Below are positions 28,990 through 37,794 of a stretch of DNA of 64,000 nt, piece after piece. How positions within the stretch are numbered: position 1 is the stretch's first letter; every line of letters starts with the position of its first letter. The position numbers and the translations under genes were made by a program. The notes under the pieces are model-generated. The model was given only the letters and a program-made list of their open reading frames with translations, had not been told where the DNA came from and did no database searches. The stretch comes from Cobetia sp. L2A1 (lineage in GTDB: Bacteria; Pseudomonadota; Gammaproteobacteria; Pseudomonadales; Halomonadaceae). The stretch is from positions 2,356,001 through 2,420,000 of the forward strand of contig NZ_CP047025.1 of NCBI RefSeq assembly GCF_009796845.1, read 5' to 3'.

Positions 28990-29871
28990 ATGACACATAT
29001 TCCCCTTGAAGCATCACGGACATATCCTTCCCTTCGGACTACCAGTGCGATACGCACGGCTCAGCAAACGCTCCAGCGCACTTTTCAACATGTCTTCAAG
29101 CAAACGACGCTCGGCGCACTCCTCTTCGGTAGCCTGGCCATCGGTGCCGCTGCTCAGGCACATGCTGCCGACACGCTCAAGATAGGCATTTCCGCAGAAC
29201 CTTACCCGCCCTTTACCTACACCTCTGCCAGCGGCGAGTGGACTGGTTTTGAAGTGGAACTGGCCGATGCGATCTGCGACGCCATGCAGCGCGAATGCGC
29301 CATCACCCCAACGGGTTGGAGCGGCATCATCCCCTCGCTGAAAGCCGGTCGCATCGACATGATCATGAACTCCATGACCATCACCAAGGCCCGCTCGAAG
29401 GTCATCGACTTCAGCATTCCCTATTACAATTCGCCGGGCGCCTACGTCGCCTCCAAAGACCTCGACATCGAAATTCCGGACGGTCTCGACGGCAAGATTC
29501 TGGGTGCTCAGTCAGCGACCACCCACGCCAATTTTGCGCGCAAGGCGCTGAGAGATACGGGTGTCGATGTGCGCCTGTATGACCAGCAGGAGCAGGTCAA
29601 CAGTGACCTGCTGTCCGGCCGCTTGGACGTGATTCTGGCCGATGAGATCGCCATGAGCGCGCTCGTCAAGCGTGATGAAGCCAGCAACTTCGAGATCAAG
29701 GCGACCACACCGCAACACGAGGCGTATGGCATCGGTGCCGGTGTCGGCATTCGCAAGGGAGAGAGTGAGCTCAAGAACGCACTCGATACCGCCATCAAGT
29801 CAGTCTATGCAGATGGGACCTGCACGGCGCTGTCGAAGAAGTACTTCGACACCGATGTCTGTATGGGCTGA
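28990..29871 (+). CDS. Polar amino acid ABC transporter substrate-binding protein
   Basis: 293 aa periplasmic protein of family 3 (HisJ/ArtJ/GlnH). The signal region is long; the hydrophobic core TLGALLFGSLAIGAAAQAHA ends near residue 59. The mature part begins ADTLKIGISAEPYPPFTYTSASGEWTGFEVELADAIC, the standard start, and contains YYNSPGAYVA and SALKAGRIDM-like elements (PSLKAGRIDMIMNSM). The ATG at 28990 has AGGAG upstream; a GTG at 28948 is possible but less good. It probably delivers arginine or a guanidino/basic amino acid to the permeases that follow. Confidence 0.9.
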   Translation: MTHIPLEASRTYPSLRTTSAIRTAQQTLQRTFQHVFKQTTLGALLFGSLAIGAAAQAHAADTLKIGISAEPYPPFTYTSASGEWTGFEVELADAICDAMQRECAITPTGWSGIIPSLKAGRIDMIMNSMTITKARSKVIDFSIPYYNSPGAYVASKDLDIEIPDGLDGKILGAQSATTHANFARKALRDTGVDVRLYDQQEQVNSDLLSGRLDVILADEIAMSALVKRDEASNFEIKATTPQHEAYGIGAGVGIRKGESELKNALDTAIKSVYADGTCTALSKKYFDTDVCMG

Positions 29872-29932
29872 ACCCTGTCGGGTTACACAAGGTGCTACCT
29901 GCCACCTGACCTCCATACCGGCAGAGACGATC

Positions 29933-29966
29933 CCCACGGTCATCTACGTAGATGCATGACCGTGGG
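29933..29966 (+). other. Hairpin between binding-protein and permease genes
   Basis: An 11-bp perfect stem CCCACGGTCAT / ATGACCGTGGG with a 12-base loop that contains the palindrome CTACGTAG. No T-run follows. Such structures after a binding-protein gene often stabilise its mRNA and let it be made in excess over the permeases. Confidence 0.65.
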
Positions 29967-30004
29967 ACTGTCGCCCTGCCCCTGACTCGACAAGGCCCCT
30001 GACC

Positions 30005-30724
30005 ATGTCCCTTTTTCCCGATCAAGGGCTCGCTGACTGGGCGAGCCCTATCCTGTCTGGCGCCATCACCACGTTGCAGATCGCCTTTGCTGCCTATGCC
30101 ATCGGGCTACTGCTGGGGTTGATAGGCGCCTCCGCCAGACTTAGTCCATGGGCGCCCGTTCGCGGCCTGGCCACCAGCTACTCGACGGTCGTACGGGCCG
30201 TGCCGGAACTCTTGCTGATCATCTTGCTGTATTACGGCGGCTCCCAGGCATTGACGTGGCTGATGAATGCGCTTGGCTTCGCAGGAAGAATAGAAATCAG
30301 CGGCTTCATCACCGCCGTCGGCGTGCTGGCCTTCGTGCAAGGTGCCTACATGACGGAGGTCTTCCGGGGCGCCATCCTGGCCATTCCCAAGGGACAGCTC
30401 GAAGCGGCCGATGCCTATGGTTTCTCACCCATGGCACGCTTTCGCTTCGTCATGCTGCCCGCCATGTTACCCAACGCCCTGCCGGGCATGTCCAACCTAT
30501 GGCTGATTCTCATCAAGGACACGGCGCTCATCAGTGTCATCGGCTTCAGCGAGCTGTTCTTCACCGTTCAACAGGCAGCCGCCAGTACGCGCGCCTACTT
30601 CCTGTTCTACAGCGTGGCTGGCCTGCTTTATCTGATGATGACCCTGACCTCAAGCGCCGCATTCGGCCGCCTGGAGCGTTACGTGCGCCGTGGCGAGCCT
30701 GATATTTCTGCCCAGGAGGCGTGA
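30005..30724 (+). CDS. Amino acid ABC transporter permease (HisQ-type)
   Basis: 239 aa, about five membrane helices, with the His/Glu/Gln/Arg permease start SPILSGAITTLQIAFAAYAIGLLLG. The EAA loop reads GQLEAADAYGFSPMARFRFVMLPAMLPNALPG. It is followed one base later by the second permease gene, whose product should be its heterodimer partner. Confidence 0.9.
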   Translation: MSLFPDQGLADWASPILSGAITTLQIAFAAYAIGLLLGLIGASARLSPWAPVRGLATSYSTVVRAVPELLLIILLYYGGSQALTWLMNALGFAGRIEISGFITAVGVLAFVQGAYMTEVFRGAILAIPKGQLEAADAYGFSPMARFRFVMLPAMLPNALPGMSNLWLILIKDTALISVIGFSELFFTVQQAAASTRAYFLFYSVAGLLYLMMTLTSSAAFGRLERYVRRGEPDISAQEA

Positions 30725-30725
30725 C

Positions 30726-31475
30726 ATGGATTTCAGCTGGTTATCTGATCCGTATTATCAGGAATCGCTCTGGGAGGGCCTGGTCAATACGCTATGGCTG
30801 CTGGTGGTGTCTGCGGTGCTGGGCTTCACGCTGGCCGTCGGGATGGCGCTAGCGCGTATCAAAGGGCCGAAGCCGCTCGCCTGGTTGGCAAGCGGCGTGT
30901 CCGTCGTGATGCGTGGCACCCCTTTGCTGGTGCAGCTGTTCTTCTTCTATTACGGCATCGGCCGCTTGTTGGAAGGCGTGCCCGGCATCAAGGAGAGCAT
31001 GTTCTGGGGCATCCTGCGGGATCCTTTCTTCTACGCCACTCTGACGTTCACACTCTCGGTGGGCGCCTATACCGGCGAAGTCCTGCGTGGAGCGCTGCTC
31101 AGCGTGCCGCCGGGTGAGCGTGAAGCCGGTCGCGCCTTCGGCATGGGGCCATTCCAGGTGTTCACACGCCTGTGGCTACCGCGTGCCATTCAGTTATGCC
31201 TGCCGACGCTGACAGGCGAGATGATCCTGCTGCTCAAGTCCGTACCGCTGGTGTCGACCATTGCCATGATGGATTTGCTGCAGGTCGCCAACATCATCCG
31301 CGATGAGAACTTCCTCACCTATGAGCCGCTGCTGCTGATTGCCGCCATCTATCTCGTGCTGACGATCATGCTGACGCTGTGCCTGCGCCAGGTAGAGTTG
31401 AACTTCCCCGGGGTACGGGCGCAGCGACGCACCGGCGGTCTCTTCAGGCGCAGCCCGAGTGTGGCCTCGCACTGA
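30726..31475 (+). CDS. Amino acid ABC transporter permease (HisM-type)
   Basis: 249 aa, about five membrane helices (ESLWEGLVNTLWLLVVSAVLGFTLAVGMALARI ...). The EAA loop is PPGEREAGRAFGMGPFQVFTRLWLPRAIQLCLP. The frame extends back to a GTG at 30690, but the ATG at 30726 has CAGGAGG upstream and avoids a long overlap. It is the last gene of the operon, before a strong terminator. Confidence 0.9.
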   Translation: MDFSWLSDPYYQESLWEGLVNTLWLLVVSAVLGFTLAVGMALARIKGPKPLAWLASGVSVVMRGTPLLVQLFFFYYGIGRLLEGVPGIKESMFWGILRDPFFYATLTFTLSVGAYTGEVLRGALLSVPPGEREAGRAFGMGPFQVFTRLWLPRAIQLCLPTLTGEMILLLKSVPLVSTIAMMDLLQVANIIRDENFLTYEPLLLIAAIYLVLTIMLTLCLRQVELNFPGVRAQRRTGGLFRRSPSVASH

Positions 31476-31528
31476 CAGCTCAATGATCCGGCGCCACCGC
31501 CTTTGATCACATTCATATGTCTCACTTC

Positions 31529-31558
31529 GCGCCGAGCCTTCCTGCTCGGCGCTTTTTT
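31529..31558 (+). terminator. Terminator of the 21.3-31.5 kb operon
   Basis: Stem GCGCCGAG / CTCGGCGC with an 8-base loop followed by TTTTTT, 53 bases after the last permease stop. Confidence 0.92.
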
Positions 31559-31578
31559 ATGTGACATTCACTCTTTTC

Positions 31579-31627
31579 GATTCCATACAGAATCAAATTG
31601 CACATAATACCGATTCCATAATGAATC
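31579..31627. promoter_or_regulatory. Two activator-site repeats GATTC-N6-GAATC
   Basis: Inverted repeats GATTC-N6-GAATC occur at 31579-31594 and 31612-31627, 33 bp centre to centre (about three helical turns). The spacers also resemble each other (CATACA, CATAAT) and both are flanked by C on the left and AAAT on the right. They are about 110-160 bases upstream of the expected sigma-54 transcription start, the normal position for enhancer sites. Confidence 0.75.
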
Positions 31628-31710
31628 AAATAGTGACTGTCGATACTGCGACTTTCGACGAATAACGAAATATATATCAATATAATCATCAGGTTGAAAG
31701 AGATTGAAAA

Positions 31711-31727
31711 CTGGCATGCTGCTTGCA
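31711..31727 (+). promoter_or_regulatory. Sigma-54 (RpoN) promoter of the alcohol dehydrogenase operon
   Basis: CTGGCATGCTGCTTGCA fits the -24/-12 consensus (TGGCACG-N4-TTGCW) with one mismatch. GG at 31713-31714 and GC at 31725-31726 are separated by exactly 10 bases. Transcription should start near 31737, leaving a leader of about 55 bases before the ATG at 31791. Confidence 0.85.
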
Positions 31728-31790
31728 ATCCATTCCTGCAAGAAACGCTGCACGATATCCGTAAACGGTCATCTGTTACAGGACACTTCC

Positions 31791-32960
31791 ATGAGTATCG
31801 CGATTTTCAAATCTGCCAATCGCCTGATTACCGGCCAGCACGCCTCCGAGCGGCTCGGTGAAGAGATCATCCGCCTGGGCATGCGCTGTCCGCTGCTAGT
31901 GACCGACCCCGGTGTGCTGGCGTCCGGCACGCTCAAGCCCATTACCGACCAGCTGGATGCGCTCAAGGCCGGTGGGCAACTGACGCATTACCGTATCTTC
32001 AGCGAAGTCAGCGCCGAGCCTGAGGTGCATGTCGTCGAGGACTGCATGAGTGTCTATCTTGAGGCGAAAAGCGACAGCCTTATCGCCGTGGGCGGCGGCA
32101 GCGCGATGGATATCGCCAAGTGCGTAGCCGTCTATGCCACTCACGACGGTGATCTCGAAAGTCTGTTCGGAGAGAACAAGGCGAAGGTACGAGGCGCACC
32201 GCTGATTGCCATGCCGACGACCGCTGGTACCGGGTCAGAGGTTACCAACATCGGCATTCTTTCCGACACCGTGGCCAAGATGAAGAAAGGCATCGTCAAT
32301 GATTACCTGTTACCCGATGTCGCCATCGTGGCGCCGGAGCTGACGGTCAGCTGCCCACGCCATGTCACCGCAGCCAGCGGTGTCGATGCGCTGGTGCATG
32401 CCATCGAAGCCTACCTCTCCAACTTCGCCACCCCGATCACAGACGCGCTCGCCATCAAGGCGATGCGCTTGATCATCAAGGCGCTACCCAAGGCCTACGC
32501 CAATCCGAATAATCTGAAGGCCCGCGAAGATATGGCGACAGGTAGCCTATTGGCCGGCATGGCCTTCGGTAACGCCGGTGTCGGCGCAGTACACGCGCTG
32601 GCCTATCCGTTGGGCGGGCGCTATCACTTGCCGCACGGCGTTACCAACGCTCTGCTGCTGCCCCACGTGATGCGCTGGAATGCACTGGCCTGCGTGGAGC
32701 GCTTCCGCGATATTGCCGAAGCCCTCGACATTGAACATCGCCATCTCAAGGATGAGGCCGCCGCAGAGTTGGTTGTCGAACGGCTGCATGGCCTGTGCAG
32801 TGACGTCGATATTCCGGCAGGATTGCGCCACTTCGATATACCCGAAGACGATATTCCGTCACTCGCCGCGGACGCCATCAAGGTCGAACGCCTGCTGCGC
32901 AACAATCCACGCCAACTGAGCCAGGCCGATATCGAGAGTATCTATCGCGCTGCCTACTGA
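31791..32960 (+). CDS. Iron-type (group III) alcohol dehydrogenase
   Basis: 389 aa, standard family length. The NAD-binding motif GGGSAMD is at 101-107. Metal ligands D199, H203 (SGVDALVHAIEAY), H268 (AVHALAYPLGG) and H282 (LPHGVTNA) are all present. Cytoplasmic NAD-dependent oxidoreductase of an alcohol or hydroxy acid. I chose the ATG at 31791 because AGGA lies 7 bases before it and because the frame upstream runs through the sigma-54 promoter. It is co-transcribed with the permease 79 bases downstream; the substrate is unknown. Confidence 0.9.
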   Translation: MSIAIFKSANRLITGQHASERLGEEIIRLGMRCPLLVTDPGVLASGTLKPITDQLDALKAGGQLTHYRIFSEVSAEPEVHVVEDCMSVYLEAKSDSLIAVGGGSAMDIAKCVAVYATHDGDLESLFGENKAKVRGAPLIAMPTTAGTGSEVTNIGILSDTVAKMKKGIVNDYLLPDVAIVAPELTVSCPRHVTAASGVDALVHAIEAYLSNFATPITDALAIKAMRLIIKALPKAYANPNNLKAREDMATGSLLAGMAFGNAGVGAVHALAYPLGGRYHLPHGVTNALLLPHVMRWNALACVERFRDIAEALDIEHRHLKDEAAAELVVERLHGLCSDVDIPAGLRHFDIPEDDIPSLAADAIKVERLLRNNPRQLSQADIESIYRAAY

Positions 32961-33039
32961 AAAAAACAGCCAGCGGAGATACGCCCAACTCCGCACATGA
33001 ACGATTCGACCGCATAACGATAACAACAGGAACGTCACC

Positions 33040-34476
33040 ATGAGCCAGTGGAAAACTCGCCAATCGGGAGAAGAAAGCCCCTACTATGCCCTTGGGCCTT
33101 TCAAGATTCGTCTTCCCTTTCTGCATTACCGCTTTGAGCTGCCCGACTATCTGCAAGGTCTACTGATGTGTGCGGTTGATCTTGCCGCCATCCCGCTGAT
33201 GACTGAGTTACTGGGCATGCCCTTTGAGGCAGCGCTCGCTATCGTGATGATCAACGGGCTGCTGTATCTGGTCCACCACCTGCTGGGCGACCCTGTCATT
33301 CCCGGCTGGATCACCCCTGCCATTCCGCTACTGATCGCGTATGTCGCTACCTTTCCGGAGGGTGAGACGCGAGTCCATGCCTTGATTGCCTTCCAGCTGA
33401 TGCTCGGCATATTGTCGATCGTGCTCGGGCGAACGGGGCTGGCGAGCAAGGTGGTCAACCTGATTCCCTCGGCCATCAAGGCCGGTATCATCATGGGCGC
33501 GGGCCTGGCGGCCATTTCGGTTGTCTTCAAGGAAGGCGGACGCTTTGACACCTACCCCATCACGATCAGCATTGCCGTGGGCCTGGCCTTCTACATCATC
33601 TTCTCGCGTCACTTCGCCCAGCTGAAATCGTCAAGCCGGATGTGGGGTACGCTGGGCAAGCTCGGTATCTTCCCGATCATTCTGTTGGCAATCATCGTCG
33701 CACCGCTGGCCGGCGAAGCGGCATGGCCTGATGTGCAGTGGGGCTTTAGCCAGCCTGACTTCGTGACCATGTTCAGTCAGTACACCGTCTTTGGGGTAGG
33801 CCTACCGCCGTTGTCGATGTTCCTGACGGCGCTGCCGACCGTACTGGCAGCCTATATCGTACTGTTTGGCGATGTACTGCAGTCCAAGGCGCTGGTTGAG
33901 GAAGCTGATGAGGCACGACCGGACGAGAAGATCGATTACGACGCCAACCGTGCGCACATGATATTCGGCGGCCGCAATACGCTGATGAGCCTGCTTGGAC
34001 CCGATGTCACCATGTGCGGCCCGCTATGGGCAGCGATGCAGGTTGTCGTGGTCGAGCGCTACAAGGAAGGCAAACAGGCGATGAACTCGCTGTTTGGCGG
34101 CTCGGGCTCGTTCCGCTGGGGGACCAACACTGGCCTGCTGCTGCTACCCATCGTCAGCCTCGTCCAGCCGATACTCGGCATTGCACTGGCACTGACGCTG
34201 CTGATCCAAGGCTACGTCAGCGTACGACTGGGCATTCTGGAAGCGCGCAGTCAGCGTGACCTCGGTATCGCCGGCGTGATTGCTGCAGTGCTGGTCATCA
34301 AGGGTGCCGCCTGGGCCTTCGGCATCGGCATCGCCCTGTGCCTGTTGATTTACGGCAAGCGCTTCTTCTCTGGCGAAATCGACGAAACGTTCAGCCGTGA
34401 TATCGGAAAGGCAGATGCTGGCGCCTCTGTTATCAAGAAGACGCCGCCCACGTCAGCGACCAATGACGTATCGTAA
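33040..34476 (+). CDS. NCS2/SLC23-like multi-spanning permease
   Basis: 478 aa, about twelve to fourteen hydrophobic segments. The layout (PGWITPAIPLLIAYVATFPEG; NLIPSAIKAGIIMGAGLAAISVVF; TALPTVLAAYIVLFGDVLQSKALVEE; LLGPDVTMCGPLWAAMQVVVVERYKEG) resembles nucleobase/ascorbate (SLC23) transporters more than other families, but I do not see a clear uracil/xanthine signature, so the substrate is open. It would import the compound oxidised by the alcohol dehydrogenase under the same sigma-54 promoter. The start has AACAGGAACG upstream. Confidence 0.7.
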   Translation: MSQWKTRQSGEESPYYALGPFKIRLPFLHYRFELPDYLQGLLMCAVDLAAIPLMTELLGMPFEAALAIVMINGLLYLVHHLLGDPVIPGWITPAIPLLIAYVATFPEGETRVHALIAFQLMLGILSIVLGRTGLASKVVNLIPSAIKAGIIMGAGLAAISVVFKEGGRFDTYPITISIAVGLAFYIIFSRHFAQLKSSSRMWGTLGKLGIFPIILLAIIVAPLAGEAAWPDVQWGFSQPDFVTMFSQYTVFGVGLPPLSMFLTALPTVLAAYIVLFGDVLQSKALVEEADEARPDEKIDYDANRAHMIFGGRNTLMSLLGPDVTMCGPLWAAMQVVVVERYKEGKQAMNSLFGGSGSFRWGTNTGLLLLPIVSLVQPILGIALALTLLIQGYVSVRLGILEARSQRDLGIAGVIAAVLVIKGAAWAFGIGIALCLLIYGKRFFSGEIDETFSRDIGKADAGASVIKKTPPTSATNDVS

Positions 34477-34484
34477 CCCCATGC

Positions 34485-34511
34485 GCCCCCGTTGCCTGAC
34501 GGTGCGGGGGC
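34485..34511 (+). other. Hairpin between permease and activator genes
   Basis: Stem GCCCCCG / CGGGGGC with a 13-base loop and weak T content after it. It may attenuate read-through from the permease gene into the activator gene. Confidence 0.45.
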
Positions 34512-34531
34512 TTCTGACAGGGGAACGATTG

Positions 34532-36247
34532 ATGCAGAACGTGGAACAGGATCTCAAGCTCGAAGCCGCACTAGCGCTGCTGGACCGCCAATCGCTCGAT
34601 GCGGTCAAGGTCATCGACCCGAAGGGGGAGGTGATTGGCGTGCTGACGCGGCAGGATGTCGAATCGGCGGGTGAACTCAAGGAACGTCTCGCACGGGAAG
34701 GCACACGCCCACCTTATCGCGGCGCTTCATCGACTGTCTCTGATACGGCAGCCACGATACAGCCCGCACAAGATCGACTGACCCGCGTGCCAATCCAGCG
34801 ACTTCTGGATGCCTTGCATGATGGGGTCTATATCACCGATGCCCACGGCGTGACCGTGGCCATCAATCAGGCCTATGAGCGCATTACCGGCCTCAAGGGT
34901 AGCGATATACTGGGGCGCCACATGCGCGAACTGGTACGCAGCGGCTATATCTCCAAATCCGTATCGCTTGAAGTCATTCGCGATGGCCAGCCAGTCACAC
35001 TGGTACAGAGCCTGCGTGACGGCCGCAAGATACTGGTCAGTGGTATGCCCATGCAGGCCGATGACGGGACCCTGAGTCATGTCGTCACCAGTGTGCGTGA
35101 TATCACCGAATTGCTGCGCGCCAAGCATGCCCAGGAGCAACTACGCCAACTGCATTCGTTGCACGATACCTACAGTGTCAATTCCGGTACCGACGAACAA
35201 TCACTGGAGCTGGTCACCAGCGATGCCACAGCCGATTGCTTCGCGCTGGCCGAGCGAGTGGCGGCCACTGATGTAAAAGTGCTGATTCAAGGCGAAACCG
35301 GCACGGGCAAGACGCTATTGGCGCGCTATCTTCACGAACACAGCGAGCGCGCCACTAGCGTGTTTCTCGAACTCAACTGTGCAGCCTTGCCGGAAGGACT
35401 TCTGGAGGCAGAGTTATTCGGCTACGCGCCCGGTGCTTTCACCGGCGCCAGCGTTCGCGGCAAGCAGGGACTATTGGATGTCGCCAATGGTGGCACGCTA
35501 TTCCTTGATGAAATCGGTGATCTTCCCCTGTCGTTACAGGCCAAGCTACTCAAGGTAGTGGAGGAACAACGCTTCATGCCGGTCGGCGGTACCGAGCTGA
35601 AACGCACCAACGTACGTCTATTGACGGCATCTCATCATGATCTGCGGGTGCGGGTGAGCGAGGGGCGCTTTCGAGAAGACCTCTATTATCGCTTGAGCGT
35701 CGTACCGATCACCCTACCCCCGCTACGTGAGCGTCGCGCTGAGATCACACCGTTATTGCATCATTACCTGTCGCATTTCTGTCACCGCCATGCCCGCGTT
35801 TGTCGCTTTGATCCGGAAACGCTTGAACTGCTCGGCAGCCATGACTGGCCTGGCAATATTCGAGAACTGATCAATCTGGTCGAGCGACTCGTCGTCACGA
35901 CCTGCGATGAGCTCATCACACCGAAGATGCTGCCGATAGAGTGCCTGGCGGGGACGCTCGGTGCTATCCCGTCGACTCCTCACTCTGCCCCTGATAGCGA
36001 CTCCGTCAGCGCGACGTACCGTGGGCAACAGCGTGATCAACAACGCGAGCAACGCTTCGACGCCCCCACTTCAGCAACGGATGCCCTGCGCGAGGCAACG
36101 CTCAAGGAGAAAACCGAGGCTCTGGAGCGTCAACTGATCAGACAGGCACTGAACAACCACCGTACGACCCGCGCCGCTGCTAGCGCACTGGGCATCAATC
36201 AGTCGACGCTGGTCAAGAAGATGCAGAAATATACGATTACGCGATAG
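34532..36247 (+). CDS. PAS-domain sigma-54-dependent transcriptional activator
   Basis: 571 aa. Residues 1-45 look like one half of a CBS domain ([29 protein letters not shown]). A PAS domain follows (about 88-195; [41 protein letters not shown] ends with [15 protein letters not shown]). The AAA+ domain has Walker A GETGTGKT (254-261), the sigma-54 contact loop GAFTGA (301-306) and Walker [11 protein letters not shown] (321-330). A Fis-type HTH ends the protein ([23 protein letters not shown]). The ATG at 34532 has AGGGGAA upstream; a longer frame overlaps the permease. It very likely drives the sigma-54 promoter at 31711. Its end overlaps the convergent diguanylate cyclase gene by 11 bases. 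Confidence 0.92.
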   Translation: MQNVEQDLKLEAALALLDRQSLDAVKVIDPKGEVIGVLTRQDVESAGELKERLAREGTRPPYRGASSTVSDTAATIQPAQDRLTRVPIQRLLDALHDGVYITDAHGVTVAINQAYERITGLKGSDILGRHMRELVRSGYISKSVSLEVIRDGQPVTLVQSLRDGRKILVSGMPMQADDGTLSHVVTSVRDITELLRAKHAQEQLRQLHSLHDTYSVNSGTDEQSLELVTSDATADCFALAERVAATDVKVLIQGETGTGKTLLARYLHEHSERATSVFLELNCAALPEGLLEAELFGYAPGAFTGASVRGKQGLLDVANGGTLFLDEIGDLPLSLQAKLLKVVEEQRFMPVGGTELKRTNVRLLTASHHDLRVRVSEGRFREDLYYRLSVVPITLPPLRERRAEITPLLHHYLSHFCHRHARVCRFDPETLELLGSHDWPGNIRELINLVERLVVTTCDELITPKMLPIECLAGTLGAIPSTPHSAPDSDSVSATYRGQQRDQQREQRFDAPTSATDALREATLKEKTEALERQLIRQALNNHRTTRAAASALGINQSTLVKKMQKYTITR

Positions 36248-37466
36248 TTGGCTCGTCATTCATCTTCGCTTCGACTCCCGTCGCCAGAATACACCTGTCC
36301 CTACCGCTGGACTTGGCGCGGTAGAGAGCCTCATCTGCCTGCTGCAAGACACTCTCGAAGCGATAAGCATCTCCCGTACCCACTGCCGACACTCCCACGC
36401 TAATGGTAACGATGCCCTGATTGACGTTGTCAGCATGTGGCAGCGCCAACCCTCTGACATGCTGGCGAATCTTCTCAGCACGAGCCAGCAGGTCGCGTGG
36501 TCCGGTAGAGGGGAACAGAACCACGAACTCCTCACCGCCAAAACGAGCCACGATATCCACGTCAGGATGCACGCTTTCAAAAATGGCAGTCGCGATCCGC
36601 TTTAAACACATATCACCCTTCACATGGCCATATTTATCGTTGTAACACTTGAACTTGTCGACATCGATCATGGCAACGCCATATTGCAGGGAATGACTCG
36701 CGTGTTTGCTGATCAGCGATTTCACCAGGCAATCAAAATGACGGCGATTATAGACTTCGGTCAACGGATCAATAGAGGCTAGACGACGAAACTCCTCACT
36801 TTTATCAGTGTACTCTTCAACCCTCAGCTGCTCGCGAAGTAACAGTAGATAGGAAAGGCGTTCGGCTTTTTCGGCACGCACGTTGGAAATGATCGAGAAT
36901 ATGGTGACGGCACAAAAAACCATCATGGCCATGAGTCCGGCATTATCGAACGATATCGGGTGATAATTGACCAGATAAAGCATCACGATGATATTGAAGA
37001 TCGACGTGTAGAGAGCAAACCAGAAACGCAATTGGAACAGGACATTGCCGACCAACACGATCAACCCCAGAGCAAAGAGATCCAGGAACGAGTGCGCCGA
37101 CACCGACAGCTGCAACAATAGTGCAGTAAACAACATGGCAAAACAGATGAGTACCGACATGATCATTTCGCGCAACGCCGGTGTCACGCCACGTTTCAAC
37201 AAGAAAATACAGGCCAGGGCAATGGGCGCCATGATACCGACACGAATAATGACAGCTTCCATAAAGTGGTCGGGGCGCATGTGTAAGTCATTGAACAAGA
37301 ACAGTACATAAATGGTGATGGCAACACCCCCCATATATGTTAGCTGTCGACTTCTCTCTTGATGCACATCACGCTCAAATTTCTCCTCCAATATCAAGTG
37401 GAAACCAATACCCAGCAGGCCTGGGCTTTCCAACTGCCTGTCTATCAGTACCAAGAGCTCCTTCAT
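36237..37466 (-). CDS. Membrane-bound diguanylate cyclase
   Basis: 409 aa. About six membrane helices (residues 45-210) form an uncharacterised sensor region, followed by a short coiled stretch and a GGDEF domain (about 235-400) that starts DPLTEVYNRRHF. The active-site motif is GGEEF (RFGGEEFVVLFPS), so cyclic-di-GMP synthesis is expected. The allosteric RxxD site five residues before it is absent (HPDVDIVARFGGEEF), so product inhibition should be weak. No EAL domain. Convergent with the sigma-54 activator gene and overlapping it by 11 bases. Confidence 0.9.
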   Translation of the reverse strand: MKELLVLIDRQLESPGLLGIGFHLILEEKFERDVHQERSRQLTYMGGVAITIYVLFLFNDLHMRPDHFMEAVIIRVGIMAPIALACIFLLKRGVTPALREMIMSVLICFAMLFTALLLQLSVSAHSFLDLFALGLIVLVGNVLFQLRFWFALYTSIFNIIVMLYLVNYHPISFDNAGLMAMMVFCAVTIFSIISNVRAEKAERLSYLLLLREQLRVEEYTDKSEEFRRLASIDPLTEVYNRRHFDCLVKSLISKHASHSLQYGVAMIDVDKFKCYNDKYGHVKGDMCLKRIATAIFESVHPDVDIVARFGGEEFVVLFPSTGPRDLLARAEKIRQHVRGLALPHADNVNQGIVTISVGVSAVGTGDAYRFESVLQQADEALYRAKSSGRDRCILATGVEAKMNDEPTIA

Positions 37467-37794
37467 CCCACCGCCCCCACTCGTAATGACTTGGCATTGC
37501 TCAAGTCGTTATCGCTGGGAGAAGAATGCCAGAAGCCTCATCATGACAGGGAATATGGATACAATCGTTCACATCTGCTTGTCCAACGTGACGGAATGAC
37601 GACGCTCGCCACGTCTTTGTCGATCACACCGGCGATAAGGTGATAGCACGCAGCCCCTATCAAAAACGCCACCCGAAGGTGGCGTCCAGTCAATGACGTG
37701 GCGCTAGCACGGCAACGAAGAAGTCAATTGACGAACCTTCTGTGATTACCGGTGGGCTCAATGCATGGCTATCACAGTCGATGCCTCTCCCCCA
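37467..37794. other. Intergenic region; cyclase promoter and RcnB-gene terminator
   Basis: 328 bases. The right part carries the minus-strand terminator at 37661-37686. I find no gene or further repeat; the left part should contain the diguanylate cyclase promoter. Confidence 0.5.
37661..37686 (-). terminator. Terminator of the Gln/Lys-repeat RcnB-like gene
   Basis: Read on the minus strand: ACGCCACC / GGTGGCGT stem with a TTCG tetraloop followed by TTTTTG. It lies about 110 bases after the stop of the gene at 37795-38265. Confidence 0.85.
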
